Numbered from the stretch's first letter, positions 46,395-57,200 are shown. The stretch is 64,000 nt of DNA from Zygaena filipendulae (GCA_907165275.2 OU015654.1:13285501-13349500); one strand, 5' to 3'. The notes: generated by a model not told the origin, from the sequence alone. A program made the numbers and translations.

Positions 46395-46860
46395 AAAGTC
46401 CCATCAAAAACAAAATACATTTTTTTTTATAAATTGAGGCATACAAAAGGCGGTCCTATCGCTTTACTAGCGATCATTCCAGGACAAAAAAAAAATATTA
46501 TGATTTGGCATAATTTTACTTTAGGCAGGACAGAAATCATAAAATAATATAAAAAGATTTATAATTTTAATTTATAATGGGTAATACCTGTAATATAATG
46601 ATAAAAAGATTTAATATTTATAACATCACCCGCGATAATTTCGGAGATCCCGAAAATCCTTTCTTATCGTAAAAATCCCCCCAAAAATCCCCTTATCGTA
46701 TAGGCACGTCAAACAAAAAACATACCCCTGAAGTTTCAGGTCTCTACGATCAGCTTTTTAGGCTGTGCGTTGATCCGTCAGTCAGTCATTCAGGACAAAG
46801 CATTTTATATTTATAGATAGAAATATTGGGGCGGATAAATACAGGAAGTAGGTATAGATA
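46395..46860. repeat. Repeat fragments before the Grip PDZ1 exon
   Basis: 46398-46430 starts CCCATCAAAAACAAA like the fold-back at 52887. 46440-46500 holds AAGGCGGTCCTATCGC, a LINE 3'-end motif also at 47945 and 59375. 46622-46680 is a worn SINE-like piece. Confidence 0.5.
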
Positions 46861-46958
46861 AATTTGTGTGAACCTACCTACTCATTGCTGGAGAACGTAA
46901 AAAAATAAAATCCTGATCTTGAACCCGAAGTTGATCGTGAACGTTGGCTTGCCCGCAG

Positions 46959-47168
46959 GTCGCTCGGAGCCGGGCGTGGTTCCTTCGATCGCGGGCTTCG
47001 CGCCGGACTCGGTGGCGCACTGCAGCGACCGGCTCGCGCCCGGCGACCGCATCTGCAGCGTCAACGGCATCTCCACCGCGCGGCTCACCAACGATGAGGT
47101 GCTGCGGCTGCTCGACAACGTCGAGGAGCGAGCCTCCTTGGAGGTGGAGTACTACATGCCCAATTATG
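46959..47168 (+). CDS. Grip: Grip exon: second half of PDZ domain 1
   Basis: Grip scaffolds use PDZ domains to hold receptor and adhesion-protein tails at the membrane; in flies the homolog acts in muscle guidance. This 210-nt GC-rich exon lies between GCCCGCAG and GTGAGT and is in phase 1 at both ends. It reads SEPGVVPSIAGFAPDS, then SDRLAPGDRICSVNGI (the GD-x-I-x-x-V-N-G strand of PDZ domains), then LTNDEVLRLLDNVEE (the binding-groove helix), closing with ASLEVEYYMPNY. The strand-turn part with the ligand-binding loop is not in this exon. The helix-strand order and VEY ending match GRIP PDZ1 as I recall it. Base composition is very unlike the flanks. Confidence 0.88.
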
Positions 47169-47340
47169 GTGAGTATAGAATAGGATACTCTTTACTGCAC
47201 ACCAAATGTTACAATGTGATGCTGTGGCTGCTCCAAAATATCGAGGAGTGAGGCTCGCGGTGGATTACTACATGCCCAATTATGTTAAGAATAGAATAGA
47301 ATACTCTTTATTGTACACCAAATATAACAATGAGATCAGA
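47090..47340 (+). repeat. Tandem duplication of the exon end and its splice donor
   Basis: Bases from about 47096 to 47215 are repeated at 47216-47338. GCTGCGGCTGCTC (47101) recurs as GCTGTGGCTGCTC (47221), and TACTACATGCCCAATTATG recurs at 47266. The second copy is 4 bp shorter, so frameshifted. It has a stop (GAG TGA) and its donor GTGAGT has become TTAAGA, so it cannot serve as an exon. Confidence 0.85.
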
Positions 47341-47564
47341 AACAGTAGATCCAGAGATGCTCTTTATAATATTAGTATGGATGTATGTATAATTAATAAG
47401 GTGGTGCACCTTGAAATCTTTTGGTATTAATACAAATTCTGTATTATCCTGTCAAGGTTGCCTTGAAAAAATTGCTTTTAGCAATAAGGCCGCTTTTTAT
47501 CCATGAAATTAATGTATATAAATATTTTAAAAAAGTACATTATATCAGCTTCATATATATTTAG

Positions 47565-48010
47565 TACTAGCTGTTCGCCGCGTTTTCATCCGCGGAAATT
47601 TCGGAGATCCCGCAGGAATTTCGGGACACGAAGTACCCTGTCCTTTTCTGTACCTCTGACAACGTGTGTACAATTTCATGATGATCGGTTGAGTCGTTAA
47701 GGCGTGAAAGCTAACAGACAAACTTTTGCATTTATAATATTGTTAGGGATGGTTGGAGACGCACCACAACACAACACAACAAAATAATTTTCAAAGACGA
47801 TTTACTCAAAATTTCTCCAATGTAGGTTAACTTGGCTATATCCTAATGTCTCTAACCATACTAAATGTATAAAACCGATAATATGCTTCTGTCGCAACAC
47901 ACGAAGTATGTTTCCGTCTTAAGGCATAAAAAGGCGGTCTTATCACTTTACTGGCGATCTCTTCCAGCCAAACTTTATAGTTGAGTACCGGCTATACCAT
48001 ATGTAAGGAT
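47565..48010 (-). repeat. SINE-like copy and a LINE 3'-end fragment
   Basis: 47565-47755: CTAGCTGTTCGCCGCG to AGGCGTGAAAGCTAACAGA. 47938-48000: AAGGCGGTCTTATCACTTTA and CTCTTCCAGCC, the tail motif shared with 46440 and 59375. Confidence 0.7.
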
Positions 48011-48097
48011 ATTAGTATAGAATAGAATAGATAGAAGATAAAGCAATAAAATTCATGTTGTTTAATTTTAAAAATACCTTGTTAGGGCTTAGTTCCA

Positions 48098-48103
48098 TTT
48101 ATT
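48098..48103 (-). terminator. Poly(A) signal of the MADF-BESS gene
   Basis: AATAAA on the minus strand, about 60 nt past the stop codon of the MADF-BESS gene. Confidence 0.55.
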
Positions 48104-48162
48104 TTTCTTTGTAATTTTCAAGCACCTAACTACTGTTCACTTTCTGTAAAATCTTCATATTC

Positions 48163-48474
48163 CTATGCTTCGTTTTCTTCTTCATTTATTTTTATTATCG
48201 CTTTAGATATGAGCAGTTTTAATTTATTAGCACGTCTAGGACTCAAATTTTTGAGTTCACAAGCTACATATTTACCAAATATATCGTGGCGTTCATCTGA
48301 AGGATCCTTTGCTATTATATATTCTTCGAAATTGGTGTTATTAATGTAAGGTTCCTCGTCATTAATTGTTTTGTCACTGTTCTCATCAAGCTTTATTTGT
48401 TTGGCTTTTTTTCTGGGTTTGCTATATTTTTCTATTTCATCTTCTTTCGACTCTGAAAGCTGCAGAATGATTTC
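48163..48474 (-). CDS. MADF-BESS protein, second (last) exon
   Basis: The exon starts after GTGTTTTCCAG in phase 0 and encodes 103 residues and a stop. It opens with EIILQLSESK, has a basic-acidic linker with PRKKAKQIK (a likely nuclear localisation signal), and ends in a BESS motif: DPSDERHDIFGKYVACEL then LSPRRANKLKLLISKAI (about residues 197-233 of the joined protein). BESS motifs mediate protein-protein contacts and usually follow a MADF domain in insect regulators such as Adf1. The stop is followed by a poly(A) signal, so the gene looks complete and intact. Confidence 0.88.
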   Translation of the reverse strand, partial: EIILQLSESKEDEIEKYSKPRKKAKQIKLDENSDKTINDEEPYINNTNFEEYIIAKDPSDERHDIFGKYVACELKNLSPRRANKLKLLISKAIIKINEEENEA

Positions 48475-48544
48475 CTGGAAAACACACAGACAGTAAATAT
48501 ACAAACACAATGACTTTTCCTTGACTTCACTACATAGTATAAAA

Positions 48545-48735
48545 CAAAGTTGCATCCCGCTGTCTGCCTGTCCCTATGTATGCTTAGATCTTTTGAACTA
48601 CGCAATGGATTTTGATGCGGTTTTTTTTATAGATAAGAGTGATTTAAGAGGGAGGTTTATACATATAGTTTATCCTGGAATTCCCACGGGAACTCTGAAA
48701 TTAACATGGGTGAAATTACTGCGGACTGCTAGTTT
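48545..48735 (+). repeat. SINE-like copy in the MADF gene intron
   Basis: TTTGAACTACGCAATGGATT to GGTGAAATTACTGCGGACTG, in the sense of the + strand and so antisense to the MADF gene. Confidence 0.65.
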
Positions 48736-49205
48736 ACCATATTTTTTTTTACTATCATCTTTGATTTTTTACTTTCTAATCTTTTAATTTTGTTCTTTAG
48801 CTGTGATGAAATGGTTGAAGATAAATTATGCATTTAGAGATAGAGGTTAGGTGATTTTGTCTGTGATATCAATACACCTACCCAATTCACTGGGCTGGAA
48901 CGTTTTTTTTTTCCATAGTTTTTATTACAGAATAAAGCTTAAATTCACAGATTTAGCCATGTGATGAGCTAACAATTTTCCCATGTAGTGTACAGAATAT
49001 ACCTTATTTACTAACTAAAACATTGTAAGTGCTTACCTACAATGTCTTTGTTTATGTATATGTTTATGTACTATGTAGGTATCAGAGAAAAAAATACACC
49101 ATAAAATGTTTTCTCTTCTAAAGAGTTTCTGAGAGAAACTTGAAGCTCATGCCTGTGTTACTTTTACTTAATAGCTGTTGATATCAAACAAAAACATAAC
49201 CTTAC

Positions 49206-49622
49206 ATTTACATCATCGTTGTCTGCGATAGAGATGGATTCCTCTTCCCCGAAACACAATTCGGGCATTGTTACTGGTAACAAAAATTTCATGTTGTCGA
49301 AAAACTTCCATGTGCAGTCGTTGAAAACAGTCTCACGGTCGTGCCCCTTATCTGTCAACATCTTCACTCTTCTGAGGTAGCCATTGAACGTGCAACGCAA
49401 ATTGTGTATCTTTCTTCGCACTTCATCCGTCGTCGTGTTGAACGCTTGGGTCAATACACCCATCGCTTGGCTTTTCTTCTTGTTGCATTTGTAATCTGTC
49501 GAAGTGCTATCCCACAAAGCGGGTAATTTTCTGTATAATTTCAACAGTTTCTCTACAGTTTCGTCGTCCCATATTCGCTTGTCAGAGTCGATTGATATCG
49601 ATTCGTTGCGACGTTTGGGCAT
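49206..49622 (-). CDS. MADF-BESS protein, first exon
   Basis: A presumed sequence-specific DNA-binding regulator. The exon encodes 139 residues and ends exactly between codons at a donor (GTAAGG). The MADF domain, a Myb-like three-helix fold, spans about residues 23-116: WDDETVEKLLKLYRKLPALW, then SQAMGVLTQAFNTTTDEV, the KIHNLRCTFNGYLRRV helix and CTWKFFDNMKFL. An acidic stretch follows (GEEESISIADNDD). I chose the ATG giving MPKRRNES; an upstream in-frame ATG at 49667 would add 15 residues. The total is 242 codons over two exons, a usual size for this family. It lies inside a Grip intron on the opposite strand. Which family member it is cannot be told. Confidence 0.9.
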
Positions 49623-50230
49623 CGTCCTGACAGTTGACAGATGCGTGCACCACCGAACGTTTCTCACGCGAGACTAAGCGAGTGAGCGAGCGCGAGACTC
49701 AGCCGAGGCCCGAACCCGATCGATACACAACCAGAGAGGCCCGACTCGAGTTCGAACTGATGCTAACTCGGAAAAAACACGCCGTGGCCTGGGTAAACTT
49801 AAATTGAAATTCAGGTAACTCGGAATCGAATTCGAGTTACACAACTCGAGGTAGCAATTTATGATTATAATATATGAATACTGAATAGATAGGTACCTAC
49901 TATTTTTTACATAATTATAATTGTTCTTCCATCCAACTCTCTGTTAGGATAATTTATCAATGCTAAACTTCGTACATATGATTGAATTGAAAAGGTTTTT
50001 TATAGGGTTACATTACAGAGTTATTACACATTTAATAACTTTGTTATTTTAATTAAGACGGCAAGATTAAGCGCGCATCCAACAAACAAATCGCGCTTTC
50101 GCTCGTTTCGATCATTACCTATCCTACCGCTAGCCCAAACACAAGTTATGGAGAATTGAATTCGAGTTAACTCGAGTTATCTCGAATTAGTAAGTGGAGT
50201 TGACACATCGAGTCCGAACTAGGTCCGAAT
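49623..50230 (-). promoter_or_regulatory. Upstream region of the MADF gene with CTCGAGTT motifs
   Basis: Variants of ACTCGAGTT and GAATTCGAGTTA recur (about 49745, 49825-49850, 50158-50195), several joined as GAATTCGAGTTAACTCGAGT. The segment nearest the gene (49660-49790) is CG-rich and could be the promoter. The motif cluster may be regulatory or a simple degenerate repeat. Confidence 0.4.
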
Positions 50231-50379
50231 AATATTATGTCCGAGGACGAGACGATTTCACGAGTGAGGAGAGCCCCGGGATGTGAAAAAATAATCAATA
50301 TTTATATTAATCGATATTTTTTATAACAATCCATTTCTAATAATATTTTTTTTTACAAAAAACGATTTTATAATAATTT

Positions 50380-50655
50380 AAATAAAATTGGAGTGGCTGT
50401 TTGTCATTCGAAATTAATAGTTTTTCACTAAATGCATGTTCCGAAAGTATACACGGAACTTACATAAAAACCCAATTTTCAATATTATTCTCTGTCTGTC
50501 TGTCTGATTGTTCCGGCTAATCTCTGAAACGGCTGGACCTATTTTAACAGAACTTTCACTGGCAGATAGCTGATGTTATAAGGAGTAAGTAAGGCTACTT
50601 ATAATTTTGAAATAAATTGTTCCAGCAAGAATTTCGAAATCGCGGGGCACAGCTA
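50380..50655 (+). repeat. SINE-like repeat, variant B
   Basis: AATTGGAGTGGCTGTTTGT to AATCGCGGGGCACAGCTAAT; full length with a decayed 3' end. Confidence 0.75.
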
Positions 50656-51105
50656 ATCTATTATGTAATTTTTCCTGTAAAGTATTTAAGTATTCAATTA
50701 TCATTAATTATATTATCGTTGTAATTCATGTGACATATACCTATCTATCTGTACTGAACTTATCGTATAATTTTATTTTGATTCTAATAAATTTTTAGTG
50801 ATGTAAAAATTGTAACAATTGATTTTTTTACTAATGAAAATCGATTGTTAAGAAATCGACTATTAATGAGAAAGGAAGGTATATTTTTGAATAATCGATT
50901 TCTTCTGTCTATGTCACATCCCTAGAGTTATACTTTTATTTGTAGTTGCTATCTGACTTGAGTGTGCCTGTGAAGTGTGATTCACAGTTCACACAGTTTT
51001 CGTTTATCGTGTGAATCATGTTTTATTTTACTTTCCTTTTCGCTGCAAAAAAACTCTGTAACTTGTGTAGATGAATGAGATGAATAAAAATTTCTTTTAT
51101 TTTAT
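50656..51105. other. No gene seen
   Basis: AT-rich sequence with several ATCGATT motifs; no exon-like frame. Confidence 0.35.
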
Positions 51106-51838
51106 CAACCCATTTCCAAAAAGGAGGAGGTTCTATGTTCGATTGTATGTGTGTTTTGATTTGTTTTTTTTTTTTTTTTTTTTTATGTACGTTCACCGAT
51201 TACTCAAAGACAGTTGGACTGATTTGAAAAATTATTTTTTTGTTTGAAAGGGTATACTCCCAATCATTGCCACCAAGTTGGGATCTGATGATGGGATCTT
51301 GGAGAAATCGAGGGAACTCTTCAAAAATTATAAGCACACCTATAGTGATTTGGGTATTTTTTATAGTAATCGTTTATTTGCTTTTGCTTTCGGAAAGCAA
51401 AATTTGAAGAAGTGGAACTGATGATGAAGACCACAGATGGTCATCGGAACTACTCAATAAGTAATAGGTATTTCACGGGTTCCGATTCGTTAACTATAAT
51501 ATGGTTTCTAAACAATTTATGCTCGTCACAATACCTATGTATGGTGAAGTGGAACTGATGGACTGTACTACGATGGATGGAATGTACTAGGAGAACTCCT
51601 CAACAATTAACGTCCCTGCATCGGGAAAAGCAATATTTTGTAAAAGGTGATGAGCAGTTGACATTAGGCTATTGTAACTTAGAAAAATTACCAAGTAAGT
51701 CACCTAAAAGCGAAAAATAAACAAAACTTTAACAAAAAAATTAAAACCGACTTCCAAAAATACAAAACTAAAAAGCTAAAAAACACACGTAATATTATTA
51801 TTGGTTTGTGCTACAACTGATCGGTATGAAGTCGGTTA
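51106..51838. mobile_element. AACCGACTTCC hairpin element, third copy, truncated
   Basis: Begins CATTTCCAAAAAGGAGGAGG, keeps GGGATCTTGGAGAAATCGAG and GATGGTCATCGGAACTACTC. It has only the left arm of the terminal hairpin (51737-51838), beyond which unrelated sequence begins. Confidence 0.75.
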
Positions 51839-52351
51839 TTTATCTGGGGGCACGGCAGTGCCCCCGCCAAGTCGAGCAACAAAAGCGGCTCGGCCGTACT
51901 ATCCTTTTCTCGAAGCAATTCAGGCCATTTTCGACCCCCTATAACTTCGTTGTGGATAAAACTAGAAGCCTGATTTTTTAGTAAACAAGCAGGTATTGTA
52001 TAAAGACGGTATAATTTAAATTTCATTCGATTTGAACCAGTAGTTTAAGAATTATAACTAGTCAAAGTTTCTTAATTTTGTAGGTCACTCACTCACTCAC
52101 TCACTGACCGATCATCAAAACTCTAAGGCACTTCTAGCAGACATAGAAGTTTGAAATTTAGAATACAATTAGTGTTTATTGTATATATCAAGGAAAAATT
52201 AAAATATTTTGCAATTTCGGTCCAGTTTTCTAGATACACTAACTGCATAAATAACTTTGTAATCCCATATAAATGTATGGAATTACAAAGTTATATATGC
52301 AGTTATATGTACCAACTGCACAAATAACTTTGTAATCCCATATAAATATAT
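51839..52351. repeat. Unassigned repeat with GGGGGCACGGCAGTGCCCCC palindrome
   Basis: A perfect GC palindrome (GGGGGCACGGCAGTGCCCCC around 51845-51864) and a run of CACT units (52086-52108) stand out. A segment with ATAACTTTGTAATCCCATAT recurs directly (52251, 52323) and in part as its complement. No gene. Confidence 0.45.
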
Positions 52352-52830
52352 GAGACTAGCTGTTCCCCGCGGTTTCACCCGCGTTAATTTTGGAGATCCC
52401 GCGGGAATTCAGAGCTGCAAAGTAGTTAGTAACCTATATCCCTAGGTTTTCTTTACCCCTGACAACGTGCATGCAAAATTTCATGAGATTTCACCAGCGT
52501 TAATTTCGGAGATCCTTCGGGAATTCCGAGATAAAATTACCCTAATCTGAATGCTCCAACGATTTTCATGAAATTTTGTATACAGGGGATTTCGGGGGCC
52601 ATAAATCGATCTAGCTAGGATTCATTTCTGGAATTCCCGCGCGAACTTTGATATCAACGCGGGTGAATTAATTATTGCATACTACACGTTGTCAAGGGTA
52701 CAGGAAAGGTCATAGGGTAGTACTTTTATCTCAGAATACCCGCGGGATCTCCGAAATTAACGTGGGTTAAACCGCGGGGAACAGCTATTTAAGCCGAGCG
52801 AAGCTCGGTTGCCCAGATATTAATAAATAA
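52352..52830. repeat. Nested SINE-like copies in a GAGCGAAGCTCGG repeat
   Basis: 52352-52490 and 52490-52550 are minus-strand SINE-like pieces. 52557-52618 starts the repeat seen at 37085, a + strand SINE-like copy interrupts it (52619-52790), and the repeat ends at 52795-52830 (GCCGAGCGAAGCTCGGTTGC). Confidence 0.7.
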
Positions 52831-52886
52831 TAATAATAAGTGTAGCTAGTTACCTAGGAGGAAGACCATTTACAAAAAGAAATGAG

Positions 52887-53460
52887 ATCCCATCAAAAAC
52901 AAACTTGTAAAAAAGTCCCAAGTCTCGCAACTCAGTTCTTCTACAGTAAAAAGTTGTGAGATCAATGTAATACCAAGTCGGTTAATTTATTCAGTGCCTA
53001 CTTGAGGGTCCTTCTGTCTAAAGTTATCATGTTATAAGCTAATCTAATAACATTTTATACTGACCATATCAAATTTAAAAATCTTTTATGTTTTAAATAG
53101 ATTGATTGGCTTGGCGATCACGTGAAAACACAATGTATCTCACAAGTAATACATATTATAATTAAATTAGATTGTTTAGAACTATAATTATTATGTATTA
53201 CATGTGAGATATATTGTGTTTTCACGTGATCGCCAAGCCAATCAATCTATTTAAAACATAAAAGATTTTTAAATTTTATATGGTCACTATAAAATGTTAT
53301 TAGATTAGCTTATAACATGATAACTTTAGACAGAAGGACCCTCAAGTAGGCACTGAATAAATTAACCGACTTGGTATTACATTGATCTCACAACTTTTTA
53401 CTGTAGAAGAACTGAGTTGCGAGACTTGGGACTTTTTTACAAGTTTGTTTTTGATGGGAT
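52887..53460. mobile_element. Fold-back element, 574 bp, near-perfect palindrome
   Basis: ATCCCATCAAAAACAAACTT at the left mirrors AAGTTTGTTTTTGATGGGAT at the right. The arms of about 270 bp differ at only a handful of positions, with a short AT-rich centre near 53173. No coding capacity. It would form a very stable hairpin as RNA or single-stranded DNA, and is evidently young because the arms have not diverged. Confidence 0.9.
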
Positions 53461-53729
53461 TTTATTTTATTTTAACCCTTTGATACAGGTGTGAAACTAG
53501 CGTCACCCGCTCTAAAAATGATTTTTTTTTTAAAGAAATAGAAATAGAACGTATAGAATACCTAGGTACCTACCTACTTTGAAAGATTTTTTTAGCCTTT
53601 TTTTAATGTTTATTAATTCTTTTAAATCCTACATTTTATTTAAACCCTTTAACCTGCACAAAGCTTCAGCAGATAGGGAACTGGGTCCTAATAAAATGTG
53701 ACAAATTCTAAGTTATTTTATGATCAACT
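53461..53729. other. No gene seen
   Basis: T-rich unassigned sequence. Confidence 0.35.
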
Positions 53730-54143
53730 AGCTGTTCCTCCGCGATTTCACCCGCGTTAATTTCGGAGTTCCCGCGGGAATTCCGTATTACAATATAGCC
53801 TATGTTACTCAGGGATAATGTAGCTTTCTAATGGTGAAAGAATTTTTGAAGTCGATCCAGTATAGTTTTTGAGTTAAATCGTAACAAACAAACAAAAAAT
53901 TAAATCTTTCCTATTTATAATATTAGTGTAGAATGATAATCCTACTAATATTATAAATGTGAAAGTGTGGATGTTTGGATGTTTAGATGTTTGGATGTTT
54001 GTTACTCAATCACGCATAAACGGCTGAACGGATTTGGATGAAATTTGGCATGCACATTTTCAGGGGTACAGAGAAGGACATAGGGTACTTTTTATCCCGG
54101 AATTCCCGCGGGAACTCCGAAATTACCGTGGGGCACAGCTAGT
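53730..54143. repeat. Two SINE-like copies, tail to head
   Basis: 53730-53937 is on the minus strand (CTAGCTGTTCCTCCGCGATT). 53938-54143 is a well preserved + strand copy close to that at 35448, with GGATGTTTGGATGTTTGTTA and GGCATGCACATTTTCAGGGG. Confidence 0.8.
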
Positions 54144-54233
54144 TTAAAATATTTTTTTTGTAAGATTAACTAAAACCTGATATTATTTTTTTGGTACGTA
54201 CTCGGTAGTCAGGATCCAACCTACCTAGATACT

Positions 54234-57200
54234 CAGAGGCGTCTCTAGCCCTTGTGGCGCCCGTGTGCAGCCAGTAACCTGGCGCCCTTGAGCGGGAATA
54301 CAAGTGGAATACTAACAGTTATACACTATACAGGGTGTTAGGTAAAATAGAGCAAATCTCTTATAGTATAGGATCCCGCTATACAACGACCTTCACCGAG
54401 ATGCTTATTTAATGAGACGTATTTTTTATGTTATTAAATATGCCAATAAATATATCCTATATGGGTTGCCTAACAAATTTCAGTCCAGAGTATTTTTAAT
54501 TAATAATTTAAATTTTTTTTTTTTTTAAACATTGCACCGCACGGTGTGGAATAAGGACAAAATTTCGGACGTGGTGTTTTTATTACAGAATTGGGTAGTC
54601 ATTAGTAATAGAAAAGGTAGAGTAGAACTCCCGTGTGCCAATTATGCATATCTTCAGATTTATGAATTTTTGAAAAACCCATATTTTTTGGGCCACAAAG
54701 TGAAAAAAAATCGCTTCTCTGAAACTATAGGTTTTATTGATAATTTGATTCCAGAATATATAAGAGTAAGTAAGGTTGCATTTAAGGAGAATTTTTCATC
54801 TTTCCAGAGCAACTACAACAAGAGTTATTAAGTTTTTTAAATTTTTCGTTTTTATTTTTTTTCTCTTATACTATGTCGCATTAGCAAAAATGCTTTACGC
54901 ATTATATACCCCAGACTATGATCAATATGTGACAAAAAAACCGAACGCTAATCCCGAGGGGTATGGGAGTTATAATTAATTAAAGATTCGGTAATAAAAA
55001 TTGGAGTCAGGGCTGACACTTTTCTTAAACCTAGCCGAATATTTTTTATTTTTTAAAAACTATTATTATCTCATTAAACATAGTCGTAGTACCTTCATAC
55101 AAGCCCAAAAGCTCCGTTTGTCTGTATATAAAATGCACGATTATGTATATGAAATATAATTTAAAATATGACGCGCTTATTGCAAAACTGAATTTTAAAA
55201 CTGCAATGCATCTTTTAGATTTTATGGAACATGGTGCAAAGTGGAGACCAGGGGTTGTATTTTGGAACCATATTTTTTGGGCCGCAAAGTGAAAAAAAAA
55301 TCGCTTGTCTGAAACTATAGTTTTATTGATAATTTGATTCCAGAATATATAAGAGTAAGTAAGGTTGCATTTTGGGAGAATTTTTAAACTTTCCAGAGAA
55401 ACTACAACAAGAGTTATCAAGTTTTTTAAATTTTTCGTTTTTATTTTTTTTCTCTTATACCATGTCGCATTAGCAAAAATGGTTTACATATTATATACCC
55501 CCAGACCATGATCAATATGTGACAAAAAAACCGAATGCTAATCCCGCGGGGTATGGGAGTTATAATTAATTAAAGATTTGGTAATAAAAATTGGAGTCAG
55601 GGCTGACATTTTTCTTAAACCTAGCCGATTTTTTTTTTTTTTAACTATTATTATCTCATTAAACATAGTCGTAGTACCTTCATACAAGCCCAAAAGCATC
55701 GTTTTTCTATATTTATAAAATGCACGATTATGTATATCAAATATAATTTAAAATATAACGCGCTAATTGCAAAACTGAATTTTAAAACTACAGTGCATCG
55801 TTTAGATTTTATGGGGAACATGGTGCAAAGTGGAGACCAGGGGTTGTATTTTGGAACCATATTATTTTGAGCCGTAAAGTGAAAAAAATCGCTTCTCTGA
55901 AACTATAGGTTTTATTGATAATTTGATTCCAGAATATATAAGAGTAAGTAAGGTTGCATTTTGGGAGAATTTTTCAACATACCAGAGAAACTACAACAAG
56001 AGTTATCAAGTTTTTAAAATTTTTCGTTTTTATTTTTTTTCTCTTATACCATGTCGCATTAGCAAAAATGGTTTACGTATTATATACCCCCAGACCATGA
56101 TCAATATGTGACAAAAAAACCGAACGCTAATCCCGCGGGGTATGGGAGTTATAATTAATTAAAGATTTGGTAATAAAAATTGCAGTCCAGGGCTGACATT
56201 TTTCTTAATTGTTGAACAGTGAACAAACAGCAAGTGTCAGTTACTTCAGTGGCATTTAAGCAGATTGACTAATTACTAAGAAGAGAAATGATGTCTTTTT
56301 TTTTGTTATGGGTAAACCCAAACGCTACGAAACCGATTCTAAAATTTCTTTAACTGATATGAATTATAGTATACCTGTTAATTTTGTTTCTATCATTTTT
56401 CGGTTGGTTGTCTAATAACACAAGTACTGTTGCGACTTGAAATAATTTGTACATATTTAAAACCTTGATAATATCAAGGACTATACACCAGTGACTATTA
56501 GAGTCAATGAAAAAGGTTTATTTTTATCCAATGTACTATAGAAGGTGGAATATAGTTCATGCCGTCCATAAACTTTTCGGTAAAAATTGTGCCGAAAATT
56601 TTGGCAACCCTAACGAAAATATTAAAGTACCTCTAACTCCCATACCCCTCGGGATTAGCGTTCGATTTTTTTGTCACATATTGATCATAGTCTGGGGTAT
56701 ATAATACGTAAAGCATTTTTGCTAATGCGTTATAGTATAAGAGAAAAAAAATAAAAACGAAAAAATTAAAAAACTTCCCGCCCATTTAAAGAAGGAGAGT
56801 GCGCATTCACTCGCAGCGATATTTTGTTATTTAAAATTCGACAACCGTAATTCGGGACTGATTTTTCGCAGGCAACCCTATACCACCGTGTTCCTTATGA
56901 AATAATCTTTCATTTTATCTAAGTTTGATTCAATAATCAGACCGTTGCAAAATGCTAGTAGGTATAGATTTACCTGTTTACACCTGGCAACCCGTGGTTG
57001 TGACCGGAAAAAAATAGGCAACCTAACGTTTGCATATTCTAAGGGCTTCAAACTTTCGATTGGTATCAAATTTATTTAATAATCACACCGGTGCAATGTT
57101 TAAAAAAAAAAAAAATTAAATTATTAATTAAAAATACTCTGGACTGAAATTTGTTAGACAACCCATATAGGATATATTTATTGGCATATTTAATAACATA

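Larger units (their letters stand above)
17824..46958 (+). other. Presumed first Grip intron, about 29 kb
   Basis: The GT donor is at 17824 and the AG acceptor at 46957-46958 (GCTTGCCCGCAG). It is filled with transposable elements listed separately. The first half of PDZ1, with its carboxylate-binding G-L-G-F-type loop, should be encoded before 46959. I searched by eye for a Ser-Gly-Gly-like loop in frame and found none. Confidence 0.5.

Noticed and set aside
46882..47183. Antisense and alternate frames over the PDZ1 exon (78 and 79 codons)
   Set aside because: They are GC-rich shadows of the Grip exon; only the annotated frame gives PDZ motifs and continues in phase.
49623..49667. Upstream in-frame ATG for the MADF gene
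   Set aside because: The extra 15 residues look like leader sequence; the MPKRRN start is closer to the usual distance before a MADF domain, though the longer form is not excluded.
55046..55420. 124-codon minus frame in the tandem units
   Set aside because: The other units break the frame, and the + strand also has open frames; no evidence of a living gene.
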